Shown: positions 18,655-27,361, counted from the first letter of the stretch. The stretch is DNA of 64,000 nt from Candidatus Latescibacterota bacterium (GCA_022826515.1 JAJDUT010000022.1:1-64000), one strand, 5' to 3'. A program made the numbers and translations. The notes: generated from the letters alone by a model not told the origin.

Positions 18655-19488
18655 ATGGACAAATGGGCAACAGGCATATTTACCTCGATTGACGAGGGCT
18701 TAGGGGCCGGGTTGGATTCGGTGAAGGCGCTAGGGGTTGCCACCGTGCATCTGCACGCTCCGGGCCGCGATTTTCGCACGGCAGAGAAAACTGCGGAAAT
18801 CAAGGCTCAGTTCGCCGCGGCTGGAATCGAAATTAGCGTGGTTTTCGCTGGTTTTCCCGACGACGATTACACCACGCCGGAAATCGCCCAGCAAACGGTC
18901 GGGCTCGTGCCTTTAGAGCGCCGGGAGCACCGGCTCGAAGAGACGCTGGCTATCGCGGACTTTGCTGCTGCGCTAGGTGTAGATGCTGTTGGCATGCACT
19001 TGGGTTTTGTGCCGGAGGCGTCGGATCCGGATTTTGCCGCGGTCGTCGAAGTTGCGCGCACCGTGTGCGATCACTGCTGGGGGCACGGACAGTATTTTCA
19101 CCTAGAAACCGGTCAGGAGACCGCCGCTGAACTTCTCACCTTTATCGAAGCTGTCGATCGCCAGAACCTCGCGGTCAATTTCGACCCGGCCAATATGATT
19201 CTCTATCAAGCCGGCCCGCCGCTAGAGGCATTGGATCAGGTGGGGCGCTTTGTGCGCAGCGTCCACTGCAAAGACGCTGCCATCGAGCGACGCCCAGGCC
19301 AGCCGTGGTACGAGGATGCGCCGCTTGGCCAAGGCGACGTCAACATCAGGGCCTTCCTCTTGAAGTTGCGCGATTTAGGATACGAGGGGCCGCTGACCAT
19401 TGAGCGCGAATACGCTCCAGACCAGATCGGGGATATCCGCGCGGCTCTGCAGCTACTCACCGACCTCCGCCGAGAGATTTTGGGTTGA
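18655..19488 (+). CDS. Sugar phosphate isomerase/epimerase-like TIM-barrel protein
   Basis: This 277-aa protein belongs to the xylose-isomerase-like/AP-endonuclease-2 family. Likely metal-site residues lie in HLETGQETAAELL, VNFDPANMIL, RSVHCKDA and the final TIEREY; the repeated acidic and His ligands at strand ends are typical. The family includes sugar epimerases, inosose dehydratases and 3-dehydroshikimate dehydratases, so the substrate cannot be assigned. The next gene starts at a TTG overlapping this stop by 4 bp, so it is probably part of a pathway with that phosphatase. Confidence 0.82.
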   Translation: MDKWATGIFTSIDEGLGAGLDSVKALGVATVHLHAPGRDFRTAEKTAEIKAQFAAAGIEISVVFAGFPDDDYTTPEIAQQTVGLVPLERREHRLEETLAIADFAAALGVDAVGMHLGFVPEASDPDFAAVVEVARTVCDHCWGHGQYFHLETGQETAAELLTFIEAVDRQNLAVNFDPANMILYQAGPPLEALDQVGRFVRSVHCKDAAIERRPGQPWYEDAPLGQGDVNIRAFLLKLRDLGYEGPLTIEREYAPDQIGDIRAALQLLTDLRREILG

Positions 19489-20273
19489 GCGCGTCGCTGC
19501 GGAGTTGCTTGGATTTTGCAGTAGATGCGGCTTGGCAAGCCGGTAAGATCACTTTGCGCTACTTCCAGTCGGGCATTCACGCCGAGTGGAAGGAAGACCT
19601 ATCGCCGGTGACCGTCGCCGACCGCGAAGCCGAGGCCAAGATACGGGACTTGTTGGCCAGGGCCTATCCCGACGATGGGATTGTCGGCGAGGAATTTGGC
19701 CGGGTCGAGGGAAGCTCCGGCACGCGCTGGATTATCGATCCCATCGACGGGACAAAATCTTTTGTCCAAGGAGTGCCGCTCTACGGAGTGCTCATCGCAC
19801 GGGAAGGGCCGGATGGGGTTGACGTAGGCTGTTGCTATATGCCAGCCCTCGACGAGATGGTGTGGGCCGCTAAAGGCGAGGGTTGCTGGTGGAATGGCCG
19901 ACGGGCGGCCGTGTCCTCGGTAGCTGAGTTAGGCCAAGCCTGTATCTGTTATACGTCGTGGCCGAGCTTTGCCGAACAAGGCCGCGAGCAGCAGTGGCAG
20001 CAGCTAGTCGCCAGCACTCGGCTGCGCCGGGGGTGGGGCGATTGTTACGGCCACATCCTCGTGGCCACTGGCCGGGCCGAGGCCAGCTTTGACCCCATTA
20101 TGAATCCGTGGGACTGCGGGCCATTGCTGCCGATTCTGCAGGAAGCTGGAGGCACCTTTACCGATTGGCAGGGGGTGCCGACGATATACGGCAAAGACGC
20201 CTTCTCTTCCAATGGGTATCTCTTTGAGTCCATCATAGGGCATCTGGGTGGCCACAGTGAGAGAGGCTCTTAG
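19485..20273 (+). CDS. Inositol monophosphatase-family phosphatase (HisN-like)
   Basis: This 262-aa Mg-dependent phosphatase has the canonical metal sites GEEFG (68-72), WIIDPIDGTKSF (82-93) and NPWDCGPLLPI near the C-terminus. Its pattern, including the KEDLSPVTVADREAE start, is close to histidinol-phosphatase HisN, but inositol- or other sugar-phosphate activity is equally possible. The TTG start is coupled to the upstream isomerase. The 3' end overlaps the next gene by 26 bp. Confidence 0.85.
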   Translation: MSASLRSCLDFAVDAAWQAGKITLRYFQSGIHAEWKEDLSPVTVADREAEAKIRDLLARAYPDDGIVGEEFGRVEGSSGTRWIIDPIDGTKSFVQGVPLYGVLIAREGPDGVDVGCCYMPALDEMVWAAKGEGCWWNGRRAAVSSVAELGQACICYTSWPSFAEQGREQQWQQLVASTRLRRGWGDCYGHILVATGRAEASFDPIMNPWDCGPLLPILQEAGGTFTDWQGVPTIYGKDAFSSNGYLFESIIGHLGGHSERGS

Positions 20274-21117
20274 AAGCCGGACCGCCTTCTGTCTAGCAGT
20301 TGGCCGCGATGCCGTGGTGGCGACGTATCGCCACGATTGCACAACCGCGGCCCCGGCTATGGCCTTTGACTTTATATTTGCCATTTTTCCGGGCATTCTC
20401 GTTCTGACGGCCCTGTTGGGATTCTTGGGCATATCGTCTGAGGATTTCATCAGAGTACTCGAAAGCTTGGGCCTTGTCATCCCAGTCCCGTTGCTCGAGG
20501 CCGTCGAAGACAATATCAGCTTTCTCTCGTCGCAAAGTTTATTTGTCATCGGGTTCTTGGGCGTCATCTGGCCGGCGTCGGCTAGCATGTCCACTACAAT
20601 GATGGCGCTCAACCGAGCCTACGGCGTGCAAGAGCATCGGTCCTTTTACAAGCGGCGCATTCTTTCGCTCGTCTTAATCGTCGTCTTGGGGATTTCTTTC
20701 GTTTTTTTCTTTAACCTCATTATATTCGGCGAACATGTCGAGAGTTGGCTGCGAGGCTATTGGGCTTCTTCTCACTTTTCTCCGTTGGTGGCCTTGTTGC
20801 GGCGCGCAGTGGTCGTGATCGGCATGGTCGCCACGACCGCCTGTATTTACTACATCATGCCGGCCGTGCGCCTGCGCTGGTGGGACGTGTTGCCGGGGAG
20901 TGTGATGTTTTCTGGGCTGGCTGGGGTCATTGCGATTGCTTTGGATTACATTGAGCGGTTTAGCTATTACAATATCATCTATGGCGTACTCGGGACTGCC
21001 ATCATCCTCTTGCTGTCCGCGTACTTGCTGGCTTTTTCATTATTATTGGGCGGTGAATTAAACGCGGTGCTCTATCGCCGCCGCCATCCATTTGACGCAT
21101 ACTCGACAGATTATTAG
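20248..21117 (+). CDS. YihY/BrkB-family inner membrane protein
   Basis: This 289-aa protein has about six membrane helices. It has the family landmarks APAMAFDFIFAIFPGILVLTALLG, a conserved helix with NRAYGVQEHRSFYKRR, a WWDVLPGSVM block and FSYYNIIYGVLGTAIILLLSAYL near the end. YihY proteins were once misnamed ribonuclease BN; their function is unknown, with transport or envelope roles suggested. GTG at 20248 is used; another GTG lies three codons in. Confidence 0.85.
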   Translation: MATVREALRSRTAFCLAVGRDAVVATYRHDCTTAAPAMAFDFIFAIFPGILVLTALLGFLGISSEDFIRVLESLGLVIPVPLLEAVEDNISFLSSQSLFVIGFLGVIWPASASMSTTMMALNRAYGVQEHRSFYKRRILSLVLIVVLGISFVFFFNLIIFGEHVESWLRGYWASSHFSPLVALLRRAVVVIGMVATTACIYYIMPAVRLRWWDVLPGSVMFSGLAGVIAIALDYIERFSYYNIIYGVLGTAIILLLSAYLLAFSLLLGGELNAVLYRRRHPFDAYSTDY

Positions 21118-21161
21118 GTTGGGGCTTATAGTGGTAATGCCTTTAGGAAATGGAGGAGACC

Positions 21162-21614
21162 ATGTATAAAAATTTAATCCTATTCGCGCTCGTCAGTGGG
21201 CTTTTGGCCTGTGAGGGCAAAAAAGATGAGCTGACTCCTTATATCCAGACCTTGCAGGGCTTGGAAAGCCATAGCCAACAGCTAATGCGCTATCAGCGCT
21301 ACTTAACGACCGAGGGCATGACTTCTCAGGCCCACGATGTCGAGCAGGTCATGCAAACCTTGCTCGACGAGTTGGAGAAGGTCGAACTCGAAGACAAGCG
21401 TCTTCGGGCCTTGCACAACGCCATGAAACGGGCCTTGAAGGCGGCGATGCGCAAGCTGGTCGAGCCAGACTTCCCGACCTTTGTGCCCAATGCCCAAAAG
21501 AGCATTTCGGTCGTCGAAGAAGAATTCACCAAGATATATGGCAACCTAGAGCTGCTGTGGCAGAGGGCCGATAAGACCGAACCGTTCCCGCTCAAGTGGG
21601 AAGCCAAGCAATAG
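21162..21614 (+). CDS. Putative lipoprotein, helical, unknown
   Basis: This 150-aa protein has a short lipoprotein signal (FALVSGLLAC, Cys at about 17). The mature part is strongly helical and charged and probably a coiled coil, with heptad-like stretches such as VMQTLLDELEKVELEDKRL. I recognise no named family. The ATG at 21162 is chosen because GGAGGAG lies just upstream; the ATG at 21150 overlaps that ribosome-binding site. A terminator follows 30 bp after the stop. Confidence 0.7.
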   Translation: MYKNLILFALVSGLLACEGKKDELTPYIQTLQGLESHSQQLMRYQRYLTTEGMTSQAHDVEQVMQTLLDELEKVELEDKRLRALHNAMKRALKAAMRKLVEPDFPTFVPNAQKSISVVEEEFTKIYGNLELLWQRADKTEPFPLKWEAKQ

Positions 21615-21643
21615 TTGAGTCTGCCGCCCGCTGCACTGCATAG

Positions 21644-21672
21644 AGCTCCTCCGGTAACAGGGGGAGCTTTTT
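21644..21672 (+). terminator. Rho-independent terminator after the lipoprotein gene
   Basis: A 9-bp stem with one G-U pair, AGCTCCTCC (21644-21652) with GGGGGAGCT (21660-21668), encloses a 7-nt loop and is followed by TTTTT. Confidence 0.88.
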
Positions 21673-21711
21673 GCGTTCAATTCTCGCGCAGCAGGAAAGG
21701 GTGAACAAACC

Positions 21712-21906
21712 ATGATGTTCATGTTGTTTAAATTGTTACTGGCGACGGCGATCGTGTTGCTGTGTTACGCTGTGTACCGGCAGCTAAGGGGTGGGGCTCG
21801 CCGCGGCGCGTCCAACCAACGCAGCAGCATTGATCCGAGCCGAGTCGCCGAGGCCGAATACAGCATATTGGACGAAGAAGAGGTCGAACGCAAAGATCGT
21901 GGCTAA
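21712..21906 (+). CDS. 64-aa single-pass membrane protein, unknown
   Basis: A hydrophobic helix (about 3-20) is followed by a basic stretch (RQLRGGARRGASNQR) and an acidic tail (YSILDEEEVERKD). An AGGAAAGGG ribosome-binding site lies upstream of the ATG at 21712. The stop overlaps the holA GTG start by 8 bp, which supports that it is translated. The basic-then-acidic layout suggests the tail is cytoplasmic. No named family is recognised. Confidence 0.65.
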   Translation: MMFMLFKLLLATAIVLLCYAVYRQLRGGARRGASNQRSSIDPSRVAEAEYSILDEEEVERKDRG

Positions 21907-22918
21907 GAGAGCCAAAGGGCCAAGTCCCGCTGCACTGCTGGCCGAAATCGCCAAGGGGGATATTCGGCCTTTTTATTTGCTGCACGGGGACGAAGAATAC
22001 GAGCGCGAAGCTTTGGTCGCGTCTATGATCGAAGCTTTGGTGCCAGCTCAGACGCGGGATTTTAATCTCGACGTACTGAGGGCTGAACGCTTGGAGGTAC
22101 TGGATTTTTTTCAGGTCTATGAGACCTATCCCATGATGGCCGAGAGTCGGCTGATTGTGCTGCGCGATGCCGAGGCGCTGACGACCGATCAGTGTCGCGG
22201 CTTGGAACGCGTATTTGCAACCTCGGTGGAGACTAGTCGCCTCCTAGTAGTGGGCCAGAAAGTCGATATGCGGCGCAAGTTTTTTCGCGAACTTTCGCGA
22301 CGAGGTCGCGCCCTAGAATTTAGGCCGCCCTACGACAACCAAGTTCCGCAGTGGATACAGCGGTACGCCAAGCGTCAGGGGGTGCTGATCGAGCCTGCGG
22401 CCGTCCAGCTACTTAGTCAGTACGTAGGGGCCAAGCCGCGCGAATTGGTCAGCGAGATAGAAAAATTGGTCAGTTTTGTCGGGGTGGGCCAGCCGATCAC
22501 CGCCTCTGTGGTTGAACAAGTCGCTGGCATCACGCGCGGGGCCAGCGTGTTCGAACTCGCCGATGCTCTCGGCAAAGGGCAGGGCAAGCTGGCGCAAAAG
22601 CTTATGCAGCAGTTTCTCAGCCAAGGAGAAGAGCCAACTCGCGCCGTAGCCATGGTCACCCGCCACTTCCAGCTTTTGCTCAAGGCTAAGGGGCTAATGG
22701 ACCAGTCGCTGCCGCGCGACAAAATGGCTGCTGAATTGGGAGTTGCGCCGTTTTTTTTGCCCGGGTATTTGGAGCAGGCCCAGCGCCGTTCCGCCGCTTG
22801 GCTGTGGGCGGGGTTGAGCGCCTTGAGCGAAGCCGATTGGCGTCTGAAATCGCAGGGACGACGCCAAGAGCATCTGGTTTTGGATCTGCTGGTGATCAAG
22901 TTGTGCAGGAAGCGCTGA
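21899..22918 (+). CDS. holA: DNA polymerase III delta subunit
   Basis: This 339-aa clamp-loader subunit has an N-terminal AAA-like domain beginning RPFYLLHGDEEYEREALV, the LIVLRDAEAL strand, a lid domain with GAKPRELVSEIEKL, and a C-terminal collar domain (RQEHLVLDLLVIKLC). Like other delta subunits it lacks a functional Walker A. It opens the beta clamp during loading. The GTG at 21899 fits the family N-terminus and overlaps the upstream small membrane protein; the longer in-frame extension reads through that gene and is rejected. Confidence 0.9.
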   Translation: MAKRAKGPSPAALLAEIAKGDIRPFYLLHGDEEYEREALVASMIEALVPAQTRDFNLDVLRAERLEVLDFFQVYETYPMMAESRLIVLRDAEALTTDQCRGLERVFATSVETSRLLVVGQKVDMRRKFFRELSRRGRALEFRPPYDNQVPQWIQRYAKRQGVLIEPAAVQLLSQYVGAKPRELVSEIEKLVSFVGVGQPITASVVEQVAGITRGASVFELADALGKGQGKLAQKLMQQFLSQGEEPTRAVAMVTRHFQLLLKAKGLMDQSLPRDKMAAELGVAPFFLPGYLEQAQRRSAAWLWAGLSALSEADWRLKSQGRRQEHLVLDLLVIKLCRKR

Positions 22919-22920
22919 GC

Positions 22921-22949
22921 TTGACAATGGGTAGTGCCACAACTATAAT
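22921..22949 (+). promoter_or_regulatory. Consensus sigma70 promoter for trxA
   Basis: A perfect TTGACA (22921-22926), an exact 17-bp spacer and a perfect TATAAT (22944-22949) lie between holA and trxA. This is the best promoter in the window. It predicts a leader of about 60 nt and strong expression of thioredoxin. Confidence 0.85.
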
Positions 22950-23017
22950 TGAAACACAAGGTGTTGTATTTGTAACATATTGAAAAGTATAAACTAACAA
23001 GCAAAGGATGATCTATC

Positions 23018-23344
23018 GTGAGCAAACCTATCGTCTTAACCGATGACAATTTCAGCGCCGAAGTCCTCAACGCCAGTCAGCCCGTGCTCGTGGATTTTTG
23101 GGCGACGTGGTGCGGGCCGTGCCGAATGATCGCGCCGATTGTCCAAGAGTTGAGCAGCGAATACGAAGGCCGGGCCAAAGTGGGCAAACTGGATGTCGAT
23201 GCGGCCCAGAAAACAGCGGCCGAATTCGGTATCCGCAGCATCCCTACCTTGCTCATTTTCAAGGAGGGTAAAGTCGCCGACCAGATTATTGGTGCTGTCC
23301 CCAAAGGGCAAATCACCGAAAAGCTAGAGGCCGCCTTGGCCTAA
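23018..23344 (+). CDS. trxA: Thioredoxin
   Basis: This 108-aa thioredoxin has the active site WCGPC (31-35), preceded by LVDFWAT, and the cis-Pro segment IRSIPTLLIFKEG. It reduces protein disulfides with electrons from thioredoxin reductase; no reductase gene is in the window. The GTG start at 23018 has AAGGA nine bases upstream. It is driven by the consensus promoter at 22921. Confidence 0.97.
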   Translation: MSKPIVLTDDNFSAEVLNASQPVLVDFWATWCGPCRMIAPIVQELSSEYEGRAKVGKLDVDAAQKTAAEFGIRSIPTLLIFKEGKVADQIIGAVPKGQITEKLEAALA

Positions 23345-23399
23345 CTGTGCGGACGAGCGGGCGTGGGGCGTTGTCTGTCTAAGCGGGAGTACTAAGCAC

Positions 23400-23978
23400 A
23401 TGCCGTCTGATCCTCTCTGGAGGCATGTCTTTCGCCGTCTGCAAGAGCGCGTAAGGAGCGGCCGCAAGGAGGAAGAGACCGCCGCCTGCAAGCTCTTGCA
23501 GAAAGTGCCCATTTTTCAGGAACTAAGCGGGCGCGAGTTGCACAAGATAGAAGAGATGCTCTACGGGCCGCGGGATTGGCGCGCTGGGGAGGCGATTATC
23601 AACCAAGGAGACCCCGGGATGGGGATGTACATCGTCGCCTCCGGCCAAATACGGATCGTACAGATAGGCGACGATGGGTTTGAGAAGCAGCTAGCCACTT
23701 TAACCCGGGGGAATTTTTTTGGTGCCCAGGCTCTTGTCGATCAATCGCCGCGCCCCGCTTCAGCTTACGCCCTCCAACCCTGTAGTCTCCTCGTTTTTTG
23801 CCGGCCCGACTTACTCGAACTCATAGATACCAATCTACCGCTCGCCTTGAAGATCGTCGAAGGCTTGGCGCAAGCCATCTCGACCGACCTGCTTGAAGTC
23901 ATAGAGAAACTCTCGGCGCAGTTGCGCGACTCTGAGCGTCTGTTAAAAGGCGCGCGACGAGCAGGTAGTATTCAATGA
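23400..23978 (+). CDS. Cyclic nucleotide-binding (Crp-like) domain protein without a DNA-binding domain
   Basis: This 192-aa protein has a single cNMP-binding beta-barrel (about 35-150): VPIFQELSGRELHKI, then INQGDPGMGMYIVASGQIRI and LTRGNFFGAQAL. The phosphate-binding cassette, with GAQALVDQSPRPASA replacing the GE...R(S/T)A signature, partly retains the Arg and Ala. A short helical C-terminal region follows; no helix-turn-helix is present. It overlaps the downstream AI-2E permease gene by 4 bp, which suggests it regulates or acts with that transporter. Nucleotide binding is unproven because the usual Gly-Glu pair is altered. Confidence 0.8.
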   Translation: MPSDPLWRHVFRRLQERVRSGRKEEETAACKLLQKVPIFQELSGRELHKIEEMLYGPRDWRAGEAIINQGDPGMGMYIVASGQIRIVQIGDDGFEKQLATLTRGNFFGAQALVDQSPRPASAYALQPCSLLVFCRPDLLELIDTNLPLALKIVEGLAQAISTDLLEVIEKLSAQLRDSERLLKGARRAGSIQ

Positions 23979-25360
23979 TGAATTGGCAAGTTAAAGTAGT
24001 ACTCGCCTTGGTGGCCATAGTGGTTGGCGGATGGTTTGTATATGAGATTCGCGGCATCCTCACGCCTTTTGTTTTGGCTTTTATCTTGGCCTATGTCCTC
24101 TACCCAATCATCGATTGGATGGAGAGAAGGGGATTGGGACGGGCTTGGAGCACCCTGCTCGTCTTTTCGCTCGTTTTTGCGGGGTTGGGGCTAGGCGTAT
24201 TCAAGGCTGGAGACAAGCTGGCTGGAGAAATGGTAGATAGGGTTTTTACCATCGCCAACACTGGCGACAAACATCTAATCATCCACGGGATGGCCTGGGA
24301 AGACGATGCTCGGGACCAGCCGTTTGTCCTAAGGGAGGAACACCGCTGGCCACTTGAGATAGCCCCCATGGAGGAGTTAGCCGTTCCCCTGCGCTTTGTG
24401 CCCAAGGACCAAGCACCGGCTGCAAACGCGCTCTTGATTGCGTACTCGCAGGGCCAAGACGAGCATAGTCAGCGCATTAGCGTCCACGGCAATGGCGGTG
24501 TGGTCGCCGGGAGCCAAGCGGTAGGTAACCCGGGTTTCATTGCGTTTTCGCGGACCGATATTGGCTTTGGCGAGGCCGACCCCAACGTCTTGGTGGAAAT
24601 CGGCGATAGGATCTTGGCGGAAGCCAGCACCAGAGCTGCAAAAATTGAGCCCATGTTACAGCCCTATTTGGGGAGCGATTTCCGCCTCGCCGAGTTGATT
24701 CGGGAGCATGGCGAGCGGCTGATGAGGACCATGTTGGGAGGCACTACGCTGTTTATCGAGGGCGTGATCTCGGGCCTTACTTTTGTGGTGATCGTGCCGT
24801 TTGTGGCCTTTTTCTTTCTCAAAGAAGGACGGCGCTTGACGCGATGCCTGATGGCACTGGTTCCCAACGCCTATTTTGAATTGTGCCTAAACCTGATGTA
24901 CCAAGCCAATAGGCAGATCGGGAATTACATTCGTGGCCAGCTTTTGGCCGTCCTCGTCGTATCGGTGCTCGCAATTAGCGGTTTGTCCATTCTTGGCGTC
25001 TATTATGCCCTGCCTTTGGGGCTGCTCGCCGGATTGGCCAACGTAATCCCATTTCTCGGACCATTGATCGGGATCGTCTGTTCTTCAATTGTGGCCTTGG
25101 CCACCGGCGGTGGCTTGGCGATGGTGGCCAAAGTGATCGTCATGTTTTTGGTTATTCAACTGATCGACAACGTACTCATTCAACCCACGATGGTGGCCAA
25201 AAGCGTCGAGTTGCACCCGTTGGTCGTACTTTTTGTCGTCATGGTGGGAAGCCAGTTGATGGGCATCGTCGGGATGCTGATCGCCGTGCCGCTCACGGGC
25301 ATCGCGAAAGTAAGCGGCCAAACCATCTACGAGGGGGTCAAGCAATACCGCTTGAGATAG
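23975..25360 (+). CDS. AI-2E family permease with an inserted ASH/Hydin-like periplasmic domain
   Basis: This 461-aa membrane protein is of the AI-2E (PerM/TqsA) family, which is usually about 350 aa. The N-terminal helices (about 7-45 and 58-78) and the C-terminal helices from about 258 on, with FVAFFFLKEGRRL and ANVIPFLGPLIGI, are typical. Between them, residues about 88-175 read as an Ig-like ASH/DUF1573-type domain: FTIANTGDKHLIIHG, a PFVL strand, the IAPMEELAVPLRFVP turn, a LLIAYS strand and a closing ISVHGNG. This insert explains the extra length and would sit in the periplasmic loop. The substrate is unknown. It is translationally coupled to the cNMP-binding protein gene. Confidence 0.85.
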   Translation: MMNWQVKVVLALVAIVVGGWFVYEIRGILTPFVLAFILAYVLYPIIDWMERRGLGRAWSTLLVFSLVFAGLGLGVFKAGDKLAGEMVDRVFTIANTGDKHLIIHGMAWEDDARDQPFVLREEHRWPLEIAPMEELAVPLRFVPKDQAPAANALLIAYSQGQDEHSQRISVHGNGGVVAGSQAVGNPGFIAFSRTDIGFGEADPNVLVEIGDRILAEASTRAAKIEPMLQPYLGSDFRLAELIREHGERLMRTMLGGTTLFIEGVISGLTFVVIVPFVAFFFLKEGRRLTRCLMALVPNAYFELCLNLMYQANRQIGNYIRGQLLAVLVVSVLAISGLSILGVYYALPLGLLAGLANVIPFLGPLIGIVCSSIVALATGGGLAMVAKVIVMFLVIQLIDNVLIQPTMVAKSVELHPLVVLFVVMVGSQLMGIVGMLIAVPLTGIAKVSGQTIYEGVKQYRLR

Positions 25361-25428
25361 GTTGACAATCCTATCTATATTGCTTAACTACACCTTACAT
25401 CTCAAACTGTGGTACGAGGTACTTAAGG

Positions 25429-25440
25429 CCCTTTAAAGGG
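25429..25440. promoter_or_regulatory. 12-bp perfect palindrome next to the cold-shock gene ribosome-binding site
   Basis: CCCTTTAAAGGG lies immediately upstream of TAGGAGG, the ribosome-binding site of the cold-shock-domain gene. It could be a protein operator or a small hairpin controlling translation. About 65 bp further up, TTGACA (25362-25367) is a candidate -35 with no clear -10. Confidence 0.4.
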
Positions 25441-25455
25441 TAGGAGGAATGTTAA

Positions 25456-26097
25456 TTGGGTAGTTCAATACACTTAGAAAGCACGGCGGTGAGCGAATTG
25501 GCTCAGCGGATAAGGGATGCCCGCAAGCTCTACGGCAACGATAGTCCTTACGTCATAGGTGTGATGACGGCTGTCGAATGGATAATCCAAGATGCCGAGG
25601 GAGGCCAAGGGCTCAAGCAAGACCTCCTCGCTCGCGTTCTAGAGAGCGAAGGAAAGAAACAGCCGCCTCGTCCGCTTCCCGGCAGTACAGAGAGCAGCCC
25701 CCCGCCGCACGAACGCCGCGCCTTGGCGGAAAACACTTGGACTCGTGGCATAGTCAAGTGGTTTAACAACGATAAGGGATATGGTTTTATCTCGACAGAC
25801 AGCCATGTCGATGTTTTCGTGCACTGGCGCGATATTTCATCTTGGGACCGGACTTTGACCCAAGATGATGAAGTTGAGTTCATGGTGACCCGCACCGCCA
25901 AGGGATTCCAAGCCATCAACGTAATGAAGGCTGGCCAAGACAAAGCCGAGGAGGAGACAGCCTCGGTCGAGGCGGCTGAGACCACCGACGAAACCGAGGA
26001 GGTCGAAAGCACCGACGGCGATGTCTCTGATGTCTCTGATGTCTCTGAGAGCGCAGGCAGTGTCCTGGACTCCCAAGACAAAGAGGACGGGCCGTAG
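25456..26097 (+). CDS. Cold-shock-domain protein with N-terminal helical region and acidic tail
   Basis: This 213-aa protein is three times the size of a CspA protein. Residues 1-90 are a helical region plus a Pro-rich linker. Residues about 95-158 are a cold-shock domain with both RNA-binding motifs, KGYGFIS (107-113) and DVFVHW (119-124). Residues 160-213 form an acidic tail containing the repeat DVSDVSDVS. It probably binds single-stranded RNA or DNA. The TTG at 25456 has AGGAGG eight bases upstream; the nearer ATG at 25449 runs into a stop after four codons. It lies six bases before clpX, so the two are probably coexpressed. Confidence 0.85.
   Translation: MGSSIHLESTAVSELAQRIRDARKLYGNDSPYVIGVMTAVEWIIQDAEGGQGLKQDLLARVLESEGKKQPPRPLPGSTESSPPPHERRALAENTWTRGIVKWFNNDKGYGFISTDSHVDVFVHWRDISSWDRTLTQDDEVEFMVTRTAKGFQAINVMKAGQDKAEEETASVEAAETTDETEEVESTDGDVSDVSDVSESAGSVLDSQDKEDGP
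26020..26046 (+). repeat. Three exact 9-bp tandem repeats in the cold-shock gene tail
   Basis: GATGTCTCT occurs three times without change (26020-26028, 26029-26037, 26038-26046) and a partial fourth unit follows. It encodes Asp-Val-Ser repeats. Identical codons in all units suggest recent slippage expansion. Confidence 0.85.
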
Positions 26098-26103
26098 GAG
26101 AAG

Positions 26104-27330
26104 ATGGGCAAAAAAACGTCCGATATAGCCTGTTCGTTCTGCGGCAAGGGGGGCGACCAAGTCGAGAAGATCATTCAGGGCCCCTCAGTGTATATATGCA
26201 GTGAATGCATCGGCTTGTGTAATGAGAGGCTATCAGAGGGCGATAAGCACGAGCCTAGTCTCAATGGCCGTCCCTTGCCCAAACCGGCCGAAATCAAGGC
26301 CCATCTCGACGCTCACATTATCGGCCAAGAACGCGCTAAAAAGGCGCTTTCGGTCGCCGTGTACAACCACTACAAGCGGGTGCATTCCGGTGCTGGGGAT
26401 GTCCAGCTCAGCAAGAGCAATATTCTGCTTATCGGCCCCACCGGAGTGGGCAAGACACTTTTGGCGGAGACATTGGCGCGCATATTACAAGTGCCCTTTG
26501 CCATCGTCGATGCTACGGTCCTTACCGAGGCCGGGTATGTAGGCGAGGACGTGGAAAATATCCTCGTGCGGCTCCTCCAAGCCGCGGACTACGAGGTCAA
26601 ACAAGCCGAGCGCGGGATTTTGTTTATCGACGAGCTAGACAAAGTTGCCCGCAAGTCCGGCAATCCCTCCATAACCCGCGACGTTTCAGGCGAAGGCGTC
26701 CAACAGGAGCTCCTCAAGATCTTAGAGGGAACCGTCTCGGGGGTGCCGCCGAAGGGAGGGCGCAAGCATCCCGAACAGCCTTTGGTGCAAATAAACACCA
26801 AAAACATTCTCTTTATCTGTGGAGGGGCTTTCGATGGGCTAGATAGAATTATCAGCCAGCGCATCGGAACCAAGTCCATGGGCTTTGGCAGCTCCCTCGA
26901 CGACCACGAAGAAGTGAGCGGGGCCAATCTGTTGGCGCGGGTCGAACCTGAGGAATTGATCCAGTACGGCCTGATTCCCGAGCTGATTGGCCGTTTGCCA
27001 GTGGTGGGCGTCTTGCACCCCCTGAGCGATCAGGTGCTAATGGACATCCTGCTCAAACCGCGGAACGCACTCGTCAAACAGTACCAGAAACTGTTTGAGA
27101 TGGACGGTATTGCCCTGCGATTTGAGGAGGAGGCGCTGTACAAGGTTGTCGAACTAACCCAAGAAAAGGAAATGGGCGCGCGCGGTCTGCGGGCAGTTTT
27201 AGAGACCGTCATGTTTGAAATCATGTTTGAGCTCCCAGCCCGAGACGACATCGCCGAATGCGTCATTACCAAGGAATTTATCGAAAAAAAGGCCCCGCCC
27301 ACCTTCGTGTACAACAAGAAGCGAGCTTGA
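26104..27330 (+). CDS. clpX: ATP-dependent Clp protease ATP-binding subunit ClpX
   Basis: This 408-aa AAA+ unfoldase has an N-terminal zinc finger (Cys10, 13, 32, 35) for substrate and adaptor binding and a Walker A GPTGVGKT. It also has Walker B LFIDELDK, a pore-loop GYVGEDV segment and the ClpP-contacting IGF-type loop region ([12 protein letters not shown]). Length is normal. It is not next to clpP, which lies 1.4 kb away on the other strand. AGGAG precedes the ATG and a strong terminator follows. Confidence 0.97.
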   Translation: MGKKTSDIACSFCGKGGDQVEKIIQGPSVYICSECIGLCNERLSEGDKHEPSLNGRPLPKPAEIKAHLDAHIIGQERAKKALSVAVYNHYKRVHSGAGDVQLSKSNILLIGPTGVGKTLLAETLARILQVPFAIVDATVLTEAGYVGEDVENILVRLLQAADYEVKQAERGILFIDELDKVARKSGNPSITRDVSGEGVQQELLKILEGTVSGVPPKGGRKHPEQPLVQINTKNILFICGGAFDGLDRIISQRIGTKSMGFGSSLDDHEEVSGANLLARVEPEELIQYGLIPELIGRLPVVGVLHPLSDQVLMDILLKPRNALVKQYQKLFEMDGIALRFEEEALYKVVELTQEKEMGARGLRAVLETVMFEIMFELPARDDIAECVITKEFIEKKAPPTFVYNKKRA

Positions 27331-27361
27331 TTCCCCAATTGGGTTTTGAGCTTTAACTAGC

